Assembly: GCF_023223525.1 (NCBI RefSeq) | Contig: NZ_JALPRX010000008.1 | Location: forward strand, 1-64,000 | Source: Roseomonas acroporae | GTDB lineage: Bacteria; Pseudomonadota; Alphaproteobacteria; Acetobacterales; Acetobacteraceae | Length of the DNA stretch: 64,000 nt | Reading direction: 5' to 3' | Shown: one piece after another, positions 15,440 through 23,437 of the stretch | How positions within the stretch are numbered: the first letter of the stretch is position 1 | Layout of the letters: every line of letters begins with the position of its first letter | Program-made: the position numbers and the translations under genes | Notes under the pieces: model-generated | The model's database searches: none | Told to the model about the DNA's origin: nothing | What the model saw: only the letters and a program-made list of their open reading frames with translations

Positions 15440-16340
15440 CGGGGAGCCGCGTCCGGTCGGCGGCGACCCCCGCCTACCGCCGTCGCGGGAGATCTCCCCG
15501 TCCGCAACCCCGCTGGCCGGGCGCGACGACGAGGCCGGCTTCGGCGAGCAGCGCTCGGGCCGCCTCGGCGTCCGCGTCGCCGCCAGCGAGGCCGAGATCG
15601 ACGCTGGCCAGGCGCTGCGCTACCGCGTCTTCTACGAGGAGATGGGTGCCCTCCCGGACGACGAGGCGCGCCGCACCCGCCGCGACCGCGACGAATTCGA
15701 CGCCGTCGCCGACCACCTCGTCGTGGTGGACCACGCGCTCGGCGAGGGGCCGGAATCGGTGATCGGCACCTACCGGCTGATCCGCCGCGCCGCCGCCGAC
15801 CGCATCGGCCGCTTCTACTCCGCCAGCGAGTACGACCTCGCGCCGCTGCTCGCCTTCCCCGGCGAGGTGCTGGAACTCGGCCGCTCCTGCATCGCCACCG
15901 GCTACCGGCAGGGCAAGGCGATGCAGCTCATGTGGCGCGGCATCGCGGCCTACGTGTTCAAGCACCGCATCGACCTGATGTTCGGCTGCGCCTCGCTGCC
16001 CGGCACCGACCCGGACGCGCTGGCGCCGGTGCTGACCTACCTGCGCGCCCAGCACCTCGCCCCGCCGGCGCTGCGCCCGCGCGCCCTGCCGGAGCTCTAC
16101 GTGCCGATGGACCGGCTGGACCCGGCCACCCTCGACATGCGCGCGGTGACGGCGGAGCTGCCGCCGCTGGTGAAGGGCTATCTGCGTCTCGGCGGCTTCG
16201 TCGGCGACGGCGCGGTGATCGACCGGCAGTTCAACACCACCGATGTCTGCGTGCTGGTCAAGACCGACCTCGTGACCGAGAGCTACTACAAGCACTACGA
16301 GCGGCGCATCGCCCAGGGCAGCGCGGAAGAGGCGGGCTAG
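15429..16340 (+). CDS. olsB: L-ornithine N(alpha)-acyltransferase (OlsB), ornithine lipid synthesis
   Basis: GNAT-fold enzyme that transfers a 3-hydroxyacyl chain from acyl carrier protein to ornithine, giving lyso-ornithine lipid for the outer membrane. The 303-residue protein matches the OlsB/hemolysin-like family: LRYRVFYEEMGA, DEFDAVADHLVVVD, VIGTYRLIRR, EVLELGRSCI, MWRGIAAYVFKHRIDLMFGCASLPGTDP, and the C-terminal PLVKGYLRLGGFVGDGAVIDRQFNTTDVC. The second enzyme, OlsA, is not in the window. It overlaps the fur gene by 11 bases. Confidence 0.87.
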   Translation: MSADGEPRPVGGDPRLPPSREISPSATPLAGRDDEAGFGEQRSGRLGVRVAASEAEIDAGQALRYRVFYEEMGALPDDEARRTRRDRDEFDAVADHLVVVDHALGEGPESVIGTYRLIRRAAADRIGRFYSASEYDLAPLLAFPGEVLELGRSCIATGYRQGKAMQLMWRGIAAYVFKHRIDLMFGCASLPGTDPDALAPVLTYLRAQHLAPPALRPRALPELYVPMDRLDPATLDMRAVTAELPPLVKGYLRLGGFVGDGAVIDRQFNTTDVCVLVKTDLVTESYYKHYERRIAQGSAEEAG

Positions 16341-16744
16341 AGCGGCTACGCCCGGAGGCGTGAATCCGCTCGGAAGACAATGGGATGGGGCGGCACGCAG
16401 TCCCAACCGGTCGGCGTTCCGCTCCAGAGCATTTTCAAGCCGGGTGTACTCACCCGGCTACTGGGGAAATGCGAGAACCCAAAAGGCTGGAGCCGTTCCG
16501 GCCTGATACGGTCAGGCCGGAACGGCTCCGGCGCATTTTCGCGCTGCCCTGGGCGATGCGCTCGGCGGCTCGGAAACCGCGCCGTGTCCAGTGCGGCTCG
16601 CCGGAAGGCGGACATGCCCGAAGGCGTGCCGCCGCCCCGGAACGGGACCCCGTTGCGACGCGCGGTCCCGACGCATGGTCCCGGCCGGGCCGCGGCTTCC
16701 GTGATCGGCACCCGCCGACGCCGGCCTTCCGGCTGGATCGACGC
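16341..16744. repeat. Composite of dispersed repeats B-A-B' between convergent genes
   Basis: The 404-base gap between olsB and the convergent lipoprotein gene is filled by repeats. A B-type element (16342-16411, with GGCGTGAATCCGC and CAGTCCCAACCGG) is followed by family A copy 2 (16425-16531, including a 19-bp hairpin with loop TACGG). A degenerate B-like segment (about 16595-16690, GGCGGACATGCCCGAAGGCGTG) closes it. No gene was recognised. Confidence 0.8.
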
Positions 16745-17419
16745 TCAGCGCTCGGCCGACAGCACCGGCCGTGGCCCCGCCGCGTCCCGCGCCAGCGCGA
16801 TCCGCAGCCCCGGCCGGTCCAGCGCCTCGTCCACCGCCTCGCTCAGCGTCGCCGCCGCGAGCCGCCCCAGCGAGCCGCCCGGCGCGATCACCACCGGCCC
16901 CGTGTCGAGCGTCACGTGGCTGGCATCGAGGTTGTAGGACCGTGCATGGTCGAACCAGACGGAACGGCCGTCGCCCCGCGCCACCACGTCCACCAGCAGG
17001 TCCGCGGTCGCGTCGAGCCGGTGCCACCGGTCGGCATCGAGCTGCAGCACCGTGACGCGCAGCTCGTAGGCCGGCGTGGTGCCCGCCGGCGCCAGCGCGC
17101 CGCGCTGCGCCAGCCCCGCGGCGAAGGCGGCGGACACCACCGACGCGACCGGCGCCTCGGCCGCCACCTCGGCCTGCCGGTAGCCCCAGCCGGTGCGTAT
17201 CTCGCCCAGGCGCGCGGCCGCCGCGTCGTCGGCCGGGGGCGGGGCCTCCGAGGGTTGCGCCGGCAGGGCGCGCGCGTCGCGCACCTCGGCCACGGCCATG
17301 GGCGGCAGCGCCCCGGGTGCCGATACCGGCCCGGTCGGCCGGTAGGGCAGGGCGATCCGCTGCGTGCCGCAGCCGGCGAGCAGGAGCGGCGCGAGCAGCA
17401 GAAGCAGTCGGGACATCAT
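16745..17419 (-). CDS. Lipoprotein, YajG-like
   Basis: A 224-residue predicted lipoprotein. The signal peptide MMSRLLLLLAPLLLAGC has a clear lipobox (LAGC, Cys17). The mature part begins TQRIALPYRPTG, similar to YajG-family lipoproteins, and continues with a domain of alternating hydrophobic residues (YELRVTVLQLD, LLVDVVARGDGRSVWFDHAR). Family assignment is by general resemblance only. The start is an ATGATG doublet with a CGGAG ribosome site. Confidence 0.7.
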   Translation of the reverse strand: MMSRLLLLLAPLLLAGCGTQRIALPYRPTGPVSAPGALPPMAVAEVRDARALPAQPSEAPPPADDAAAARLGEIRTGWGYRQAEVAAEAPVASVVSAAFAAGLAQRGALAPAGTTPAYELRVTVLQLDADRWHRLDATADLLVDVVARGDGRSVWFDHARSYNLDASHVTLDTGPVVIAPGGSLGRLAAATLSEAVDEALDRPGLRIALARDAAGPRPVLSAER

Positions 17420-17626
17420 GGCTCCGGTGACGACGGGGCAGGGTAGGGCGGATCGCCGGATGTAGCGAGGCCGCCCCGGCCACGGGATTGCCGCCCGGTG
17501 ACGATTCCCCCAGATCCGCCTGCCCGGATCGCCTTCCCTGTCCGGCGCCATTCCCGCCTCCGCCCCTGCGCCTGCCCCCGGCATCGCCGCCTTGCCGGGT
17601 CCCGGCGCCGGCCGTTCCCGCCGTGC

Positions 17627-19006
17627 TCAGCCCGTGACGCGCGGCAGCCGCGTCAGCCTGCCGTCGCGCAGCCGGAAGCCGAGGCGGTAGGCCAGGGAAA
17701 GCAGGTAGTAGGCCGCCTTGAAGGCCAGCACCGGCGTCTGCCGCGCCACGTCGGCATGCACGTCCCCCGCCAGCATGCTCACCACGCCCTGGCGCATGCG
17801 GAAGCGGTTGGAGGGCTGGATGAACATGTCGCGGAACACCGGCCGGTTGATCCGGTAGATCAGCCAGGAAAGCCCGCCCACCGCGCGCCGCACCTTGCGC
17901 TGGAAGGTGCGGAACAGTGGTGCCGCGCGCGCCGGGTCGTCGAGCCAGGCATCCACCGCCTCGGCCCCCATCTCGGCGCTCGCCATGGCCAGGATCACGC
18001 CCGAGGAGAAGACGGGGTCGAGGAAGGCGAAGGCGTCGCCCACCATGATCCAGCCCTCGCCCGCCATCACCGAGGAGCTGTAGGAGTAGTTGCCCGTCCC
18101 GGTCGCCGGCCCGGCCGGCGCCGCCTCGCGCATCCGCGCCGAGAGGCTCGGGCTCATCGCCACCGCCGTGCGCAGCACGGCGTCCAGCGCGCCGCCCTCC
18201 TTCCCGTCGCCTCCCTTCGCGGCACCCTGGGCCTTGCCCAGCGTCTTGAGGAATTCCGGGTCGCTGACCACGCCGATGCTGGTCAGCCCGTCCGGCAGCG
18301 GGATCGCCCAGAACCAGCCGTGGTCGAACAGGTGGATGGTGATGTGGCCATCCTCCGCCACCCCGTCGCGCGGCGCCACCCCGCGGAAGTGCCCGTACAC
18401 CGCCGCCGTGTTGTTGCGCCTGTTGCGATGCTTGGACCGCATCCGCGAGGCGAGGAAGGTGTCGCGCCCGGAGGCGTCCACCACGAAGCGCGCGACGAAG
18501 CGCCGCTCCCGCCCCGCCTCGTCGCGCGCCGTGACGCGCGAGCCGTGCGCGGCGTCGAGCTCGACGGCGGTGACGCGCATCCCGTCCAGCGCCTCGGCCC
18601 CCTGCGCCGCCGCGCCGCGGAACAGCAGCGCGTCGAACTGGTCGCGCCGGACATGGTAGCTGTGCGTGTATTCCTGGTTCAGCCCGTCGCGGAAATTGAA
18701 GCTGGTGCTGCGGCCGTGCTCGTCGGAGACGAAGGTGGCGCCCGGCTTGTGCACGCCGATCGCCGCCACCGCCTCGCGCAGCCCCAGCCGGTCGAACAGG
18801 CGCAGGTTCAGCGGCAGCAGCGATTCGCCGATGTGGAAGCGCGGGTGCCGCTCCTTCTCCAGCAGCACCACCCGCCGCCCCTTGCCGGCCAGGATGGCGG
18901 CGGCCGTGGAGCCGGCGGGGCCGCCGCCGATCACCAGCACGTCGCAGCTTGTCGCGGCGCCGTCCCCGGCATCCGTCGCGGGGGAGGTCGAGCTGTCCAG
19001 CGGCAT
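17627..19006 (-). CDS. FAD-dependent oxidoreductase with flavin-halogenase signatures
   Basis: Flavoprotein of 459 residues in the geranylgeranyl-reductase/flavin-dependent halogenase superfamily. It has the dinucleotide motif GGGPAG at 27-32, HIGESLLP at 58-65 and VVDASGRDTF near 175. It carries three features typical of halogenases: W231-F-W233-A-I235-P236 (WxWxIP), F328-x2-P331-x2-S334-x-G336 (FxxPxxSxG), and a lysine in HKPGATF (Lys87) where the catalytic lysine is found. Related monooxygenases can share these motifs, so chlorinating or brominating activity is unproven. No flavin reductase or pathway partner lies beside it. It is divergent from the GT2 gene across 204 bases. Confidence 0.78.
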   Translation of the reverse strand: MPLDSSTSPATDAGDGAATSCDVLVIGGGPAGSTAAAILAGKGRRVVLLEKERHPRFHIGESLLPLNLRLFDRLGLREAVAAIGVHKPGATFVSDEHGRSTSFNFRDGLNQEYTHSYHVRRDQFDALLFRGAAAQGAEALDGMRVTAVELDAAHGSRVTARDEAGRERRFVARFVVDASGRDTFLASRMRSKHRNRRNNTAAVYGHFRGVAPRDGVAEDGHITIHLFDHGWFWAIPLPDGLTSIGVVSDPEFLKTLGKAQGAAKGGDGKEGGALDAVLRTAVAMSPSLSARMREAAPAGPATGTGNYSYSSSVMAGEGWIMVGDAFAFLDPVFSSGVILAMASAEMGAEAVDAWLDDPARAAPLFRTFQRKVRRAVGGLSWLIYRINRPVFRDMFIQPSNRFRMRQGVVSMLAGDVHADVARQTPVLAFKAAYYLLSLAYRLGFRLRDGRLTRLPRVTG

Positions 19007-19210
19007 GCGTCGCGTTTCCGTCCGGCGCCGCCATGCCCGCCGCAACCACGTCGGTTGCGCCGTCGCCGGCCGGGGCCGTTGCCTCGAATGGTGTCCCAGA
19101 AACATCATTCGCCGTTGCAAGGCAACGGATCCTGCCCCGCCACCCTTACGGCTCGGCGCAGGTCCGTGCGATGGACGCGGCGGACCGGCCCGCGATGGAG
19201 GAGGCAGCCG

Positions 19211-20170
19211 TTGCCCACGCACACGGTGCCGAGCGGTGCTCCGATCGGTTCTCCGACCGGGGCTCCGATCGTGGCGCCGGCCGGGAAGGCGCCGGACGCC
19301 CGGCCGTGCCCGCCGGAGACCGTGCTGGTGATCCCCGCCTACCAGGAGGCCGCCAGCATCGCCGAGGTGGTGCGCCGCGCCCGCGCCGCCGTGCCCGGCG
19401 CGCCCGTGCTGGTGGTCGACGACGGCTCCACCGACGGCACCGCGGCCCTCGCCGCCGCGGCGGGCGCCACCGTGCTCGATGCCGCCGGGCCCGGTACTGC
19501 GGGGCCCGGTACTGCGGGGCTTGGTGCCGGCGCATCGGGCGCCGGCGTATCGGGTGCCGGCGAGGGCGGCGTGCCCGCCACCGGCCGCAACCGGGGCAAG
19601 GGGGTCGCCCTGCGCCGCGGCATGCGCCACGCCCTCGCGCTCGGCGCGGCGCGGGTGGTGACGCTCGACGGCGACGGCCAGCACCGGCCGGAGGACATCC
19701 CGGCGCTGCTCCGCCGCGCCGAGGCGCGGCCGGGTGCCATCGTGATCGGCTCCCGCCGGGCCCAGGCGTCACGCCCCGGCAATGCCGTGCCGGCGGCGCG
19801 CCGGCGGGCCAACCGGGTGGCGGACTTCTGGATCTCCTGGGCCGCCGGCCACGCCATCGCCGACACGCAGTCGGGCCTGCGCGTCTACCCGGCGGCCGCG
19901 TTGCGCGAGCTCGGCCGCTACGGCGACGGCGTGCCGGGCTTCGTGTTCGAGAGTGCCATCCTGATCGACGCCGCGCGCCGCGGCCACCGCACCGAGGCGG
20001 TGGAGATCGAGGCGCTGTACGGCGACGCGCTGCGCCGGCCGAGCCACTTCCGGCCGGTGGCCGACGTCACGCGCATCGTGCTGATGGTGGCGGGCCGGCT
20101 GCTCGCGCGCGGCATGGCGCCGACGGGGCTGTGGCGCAGCCTGGCGGAGCGGCGCCGGGCGCGGCGGTGA
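19211..20170 (+). CDS. Family 2 glycosyltransferase (polyprenyl-phosphate sugar transferase-like)
   Basis: GT-A enzyme of 319 residues, most like dolichyl/polyprenyl-phosphate mannose synthases and related inner-membrane GT2 proteins. Motifs are VLVIPAYQEAASI, VLVVDDGSTDGT, NRGKGVALRRGM, VTLDGDGQHRPED (DxD-like) and SGLRVYPAAALREL. Between the nucleotide-binding DDG and the NRGKG motif sits a Gly/Ala insertion from a 15-bp array, an unusual place for repeat expansion. The start is TTG 19211, supported by a strong GGAGG seven bases upstream; GTG 19226 is an alternative. Confidence 0.83.
   Translation: MPTHTVPSGAPIGSPTGAPIVAPAGKAPDARPCPPETVLVIPAYQEAASIAEVVRRARAAVPGAPVLVVDDGSTDGTAALAAAAGATVLDAAGPGTAGPGTAGLGAGASGAGVSGAGEGGVPATGRNRGKGVALRRGMRHALALGAARVVTLDGDGQHRPEDIPALLRRAEARPGAIVIGSRRAQASRPGNAVPAARRRANRVADFWISWAAGHAIADTQSGLRVYPAAALRELGRYGDGVPGFVFESAILIDAARRGHRTEAVEIEALYGDALRRPSHFRPVADVTRIVLMVAGRLLARGMAPTGLWRSLAERRRARR
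19487..19561. repeat. In-frame 15-bp array inside the GT2 catalytic domain
   Basis: Five 15-bp units encode GPGTA, GPGTA, GLGAG, ASGAG and VSGAG. The first two units are identical. The insertion lies in a surface loop of the GT-A fold by position relative to the DDG and NRGKG motifs. Confidence 0.85.
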
Positions 20171-20187
20171 CGCCGGCCGGCCCCGGT

Positions 20188-20754
20188 TCAGGTCCAGGCC
20201 GCGACGAACCGCTCCAGCCCGAAATCGTGCCCGGTGCCGAGCGCCTTGAAGCGCCAGCGCCCGCCCTCGTCCTTGTAGAGCGAGGCGAACTGCACCGCGA
20301 TCATGCCGACATGGTCCGCGCCCAGGTCGTACTCCGCCAGCACGCCGCCGCTCTCGTCGTTGTAGAGCCTGATCGACGCCTTCAGCCGGCTCCAGTCCTG
20401 GCCGCGCGCCCTGCCCTCGTGGATGGTGGCGATGATCGTCACCTCCACCGTCTCCGGCGGCAGCGCCGTGAGATCCACGGTGACGGTCTCGTCGTCGCCC
20501 TCGGCCGCGCCGGTGCGGTTGTCGCCCGAGTGCTTCACCACGCCGCCCGGCGAGGCGGTGTTGTTGTAGAACACGAACCACTCGTCGGCGACCAGCTTGC
20601 GCGCCTCGCCCACCTGCTTCAGCACGGCGCAGGAGACGTCGGCGTCGAATTCGGCGCCGGCATAGCCGTTCGGGTCCCAGGAGATGCCGACCCGGACGCG
20701 CTTCAGGCGCTTCTCCAGGTCGATCGCGCCGCTCTTCTCCAACCTGATCGCCAT
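20188..20754 (-). CDS. TerD-family tellurium/stress-resistance protein
   Basis: TerD-fold calcium-binding stress protein of 188 residues, near the usual 190. Core motifs: VRVGISWDPNGYAGAEFDADVSC, FVFYNNTASPGGVVKHSGDNRTG, GDDETVTVDL, and YDLGADHVGMIAVQFASLYK. The acidic residues of the paired calcium sites appear intact. The start at 20754 has GGGAG upstream. It is the last gene of a minus-strand cluster with a VWA protein, an unknown protein and TelA, a combination described for Ter-dependent stress systems. It ends 17 bases from the convergent GT2 stop. Confidence 0.93.
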   Translation of the reverse strand: MAIRLEKSGAIDLEKRLKRVRVGISWDPNGYAGAEFDADVSCAVLKQVGEARKLVADEWFVFYNNTASPGGVVKHSGDNRTGAAEGDDETVTVDLTALPPETVEVTIIATIHEGRARGQDWSRLKASIRLYNDESGGVLAEYDLGADHVGMIAVQFASLYKDEGGRWRFKALGTGHDFGLERFVAAWT

Positions 20755-20870
20755 CCTTCTCTCCCGCCTGTCCCGCCCCGGCCGCCGCATGCCGCCCGAC
20801 GGTCACGCCCCGCCGGGCGCCTGCCCGGGCATGTGGTTTCCCGATCCGCTTCCGACCAGCCCGTGCCGCC

Positions 20871-21062
20871 TGGAGCATGTTCAAGCCGGGCGTACTCACC
20901 CGGCGACCCGGGAAATGCGCAAAACCAGAAGGCTGGAGCTGTTCCGGCCTGATACGGTCAGGCCGGAACGGCTCCGGAGCGGATCGCCGGCGGGCGGACA
21001 TGTCCGGCGGCGTGAATCCGCGCCGGGAACAATGAGCTACGGCGAACCGCAATCCCAACCGG
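20871..21062. repeat. Dispersed repeats A (copy 3) and B, adjacent
   Basis: Family A copy 3 (20871-20977; 19-bp hairpin with one mismatch) runs straight into a B element (20976-21062) that matches the B element at 16342-16411 in GGCGTGAATCCGC and AATCCCAACCGG. They fill most of the 367-base gap between the TerD and VWA genes, which may weaken or end read-through within the cluster. Confidence 0.85.
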
Positions 21063-21121
21063 ACCTCGGTTCGCCGCAGGCCCGGCCCGCCCGCGCCCGC
21101 CGTGTTCCGTCCCGGCCTGCC

Positions 21122-21826
21122 TCAGCCGCGCTGCCCGGACTGCCGCAGCCAGTCCGCCAGCTCCCGGCTGACCAGCCGCTCGTACAGCTCGTCGTCGGAG
21201 ATGCGCTCCAGGTCCGCCACCGACAGGAAGCCCACGTTCGGGTAGCGCTCGGCCACCTCGCGGATGAAGTCGAACCGCGCCGCGCCGATGCCGATGAACG
21301 AGAAGTACACGGGCCGGTCCTGCATCGCCCGCAGCAGCGCGTCGGTCTCCGCCGGGTCCTGGTTCTCGCCGTCGGTGGCGATCAGCAGCAGCGAGGGCTG
21401 CGCCGCCGGTGCCGCCGGCCTCGCGCCGAACAGGCGCGAGAGGAGGCCGCCGGGCGAGGGCCGGCCGAACCACGCCTCGGTGGCGAGGCGGATGGCGCCC
21501 TCGTAATTGGTGCCGCCCCATTTGTGCACGGCGCGGTCGTCGAGGATGGCGCGCCGGACGTAGCCGGCGAAATCCGCCTCGCCCACCGGCGGCAGCGCCG
21601 TCGCGCGGTGGTCGAAGGCGACCATGTCCATGGTGCCGTTGTCGTCGAAGCGCAGCGCCAGGGCGAGGAGGCGCTCCACCACCTGCTGCACCGTGCCGCG
21701 CCGGAACAGCTCCTCCATCGAGCCGGAGACGTCGATCGCGAATCCCGTCTGCGCCCGCACGCCGATCAGCCGGCGCTTCTCGAGGACGATGCCGACTTTC
21801 TTCTTGCGCAGGTCGATCGAGATCAT
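21122..21826 (-). CDS. VWA domain protein of the Ter cluster
   Basis: A 234-residue von Willebrand factor A protein. The metal-ion-dependent adhesion site is intact: DVSGSM at 32-37, a threonine in GGTNYEGAI and the aspartate in IATDGENQDP. The N-terminal tail MISIDLRKKKVGIVLEKRRL is lysine/arginine-rich. Proteins of this type accompany TerD and TelA and are thought to act as adaptor modules in the complex. The protein has no secretion signal and is probably cytoplasmic. It is preceded by 212 bases without a recognised feature. Confidence 0.88.
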   Translation of the reverse strand: MISIDLRKKKVGIVLEKRRLIGVRAQTGFAIDVSGSMEELFRRGTVQQVVERLLALALRFDDNGTMDMVAFDHRATALPPVGEADFAGYVRRAILDDRAVHKWGGTNYEGAIRLATEAWFGRPSPGGLLSRLFGARPAAPAAQPSLLLIATDGENQDPAETDALLRAMQDRPVYFSFIGIGAARFDFIREVAERYPNVGFLSVADLERISDDELYERLVSRELADWLRQSGQRG

Positions 21827-22038
21827 GGCGCCTTGTCGCTCCCTTTGCTTGCACCGCGCTTACCGCGCCCGGCCGCCCGGCCCGCCGCCCCGCCCACGCC
21901 CCCCGGCCGACCGCGCATCCGGCAGCCCGGCACCGCGATACCGGCATCCGCCCGCCCCGTGGCCGCCGCGCCGGCACCCCGCGCGCCGACACCCCGGCAT
22001 CGCGGCACCCCGCCCCGCGTGCCGGGACCGCGGCGGCG

Positions 22039-23406
22039 CTACCCCGCGCTGGCGTCGATCGCCGCCACCAGCCGGTCGCGCGAATCGAGCAGCGCCGCCG
22101 CCGCCTCGTCCAGCCGCGCGGTGCGGCGCGACTGCAGCAGCATCAGCGCCGCGCCGCACTGCCGCTTCCACAGCCCCACCAGGTCGAGCACCGTGCCGCG
22201 CGCCGCCTCGATCAGCCGGAGCTGCCCGTCCTTCATCGCGGCGATCTGCGGCGCGTCCGTCGCCGCGCCGGCGCGCGAGGTGCGCAGCGCCTCCAGCCGC
22301 CGCTCCAGCACGCCCATGTTGTAGAGCAGCGCCTGCAACGCCGGCTCGGCCGCGGCGTCGGCGGCGACGCGCCGCTCCGCCGCCGGCACCAGCACCGCGC
22401 GGCAGTGCGCCAGCGCCACCTCGCCGGCCACCACATGCGCCTGCACCGCGCGACGTGCTGCCTCGGCCTCGCCGCGCAGCGCGTCGAGCGCCGCGATCCG
22501 GTCGTCGGCGGCCGGCAGCGCCGCGCGGATCGCCGCCGATTCCGCCTCCACCTCGGCCAGCGCCGAATCGAGCCGCGCGCGGGGCGAGGCGCCGCCGCGC
22601 AGGATCATGCCGAGCAGCCCGGGCGCGGCCGTGCCCAGGATCTCGTCGGCGCCGATCCCCTGCACCGTCCCGCGGATGCGCAGCAGGTGGTCCGTCAGCT
22701 CCGCCCGCCCGGCGCGCGCGAGCGCCAGGAGCCGGTCCGAGATCGCCGCCAGCGCCGCCTGCGCCGCCACGCCGTAGCCCATGGCGCGGCGCGTGTCGGA
22801 AAGGTCCACGTCGCGCACCAGCCGCCGCACCGCCCGCGCCGCCTCGCGGTCCAGCGGCCCGTGCGGCGCCAGCATGGCGTCCGTCACCTCGATGCCGCCC
22901 GGAACCGGCCCGCGAACCCCCGCAAAGGCCGGCATCGGCTCGGCGGGCGGGGCCGGGATCGGCCGGGCCGGGACCGGCGCATCGGAGGTTCGCAAGCCGG
23001 AAGCCGCCGGATCCGGGACCGGGGGAGCGGCGCCCGGCGAACCAGCGGCCGGCGGGGCGGGGCGGCGGGGCGCCGGCGCGGCCGGCAGCGGTGCCGCGGC
23101 GGGCGCCGGTGGCACGGGAGCAGCGGGGGGAAAGAGCGGCACCGGCTCCGGCCGCCGCGCCGGCGAGGGGACGAAAAGCGGCCGCGGCCCGCCATCCGCG
23201 CCGCCATTCGCGCTGCCGGCCGCGACCGGCGGCGCGGCAGGAACCGCCCCGGGAGCAGCCGCCTTCGTCCCGGCGGATGCCCCGGCGGGCGCTCCGGCTG
23301 GCGCTCCGTCGGGCGCTCCGGCGGCCGCGTCGGGGGCGGTATCGGGGGTCGGCCCGCGTGCCGCCGGCGGCGCGGCCGGGAAGAGCGGCTTCGGCTCGTT
23401 CGGCAC
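22039..23406 (-). CDS. Unknown Pro/Ala-rich and helical protein in the Tel/Ter cluster
   Basis: I do not recognise this 455-residue protein. The first 190 residues are Pro/Ala-rich and disordered-looking, with three similar motifs (KPLFPAAP, RPLFVPSP, VPLFPPAAP) and a 12-bp in-frame array (GAPA-GAPS-GAPA). The C-terminal 260 residues are predicted helical with many Ala, Glu and Arg residues. There is no transmembrane segment or known catalytic motif. The start is a GTG at 23406 with GGAGGGAG upstream. It lies 31 bases after the telA stop, so co-translation with TelA is likely. The position suggests a TelA partner. Confidence 0.7.
   Translation of the reverse strand: MPNEPKPLFPAAPPAARGPTPDTAPDAAAGAPDGAPAGAPAGASAGTKAAAPGAVPAAPPVAAGSANGGADGGPRPLFVPSPARRPEPVPLFPPAAPVPPAPAAAPLPAAPAPRRPAPPAAGSPGAAPPVPDPAASGLRTSDAPVPARPIPAPPAEPMPAFAGVRGPVPGGIEVTDAMLAPHGPLDREAARAVRRLVRDVDLSDTRRAMGYGVAAQAALAAISDRLLALARAGRAELTDHLLRIRGTVQGIGADEILGTAAPGLLGMILRGGASPRARLDSALAEVEAESAAIRAALPAADDRIAALDALRGEAEAARRAVQAHVVAGEVALAHCRAVLVPAAERRVAADAAAEPALQALLYNMGVLERRLEALRTSRAGAATDAPQIAAMKDGQLRLIEAARGTVLDLVGLWKRQCGAALMLLQSRRTARLDEAAAALLDSRDRLVAAIDASAG
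23288..23323. repeat. In-frame 12-bp array in the unknown Tel-cluster gene
   Basis: Three 12-bp units, GGCGCTCCGGCT and variants, encode Pro/Ala tetrapeptides in the disordered N-terminal part. Confidence 0.7.
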
Positions 23407-23437
23407 CGCCGCCGTGCTCCCTCCGGCCCCGCCGCGC

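Noticed and set aside
13662-21062. Insertion sequence with transposase
   Set aside because: The A and B elements are about 70-110 bp, too small for a transposase gene, and none is nearby.
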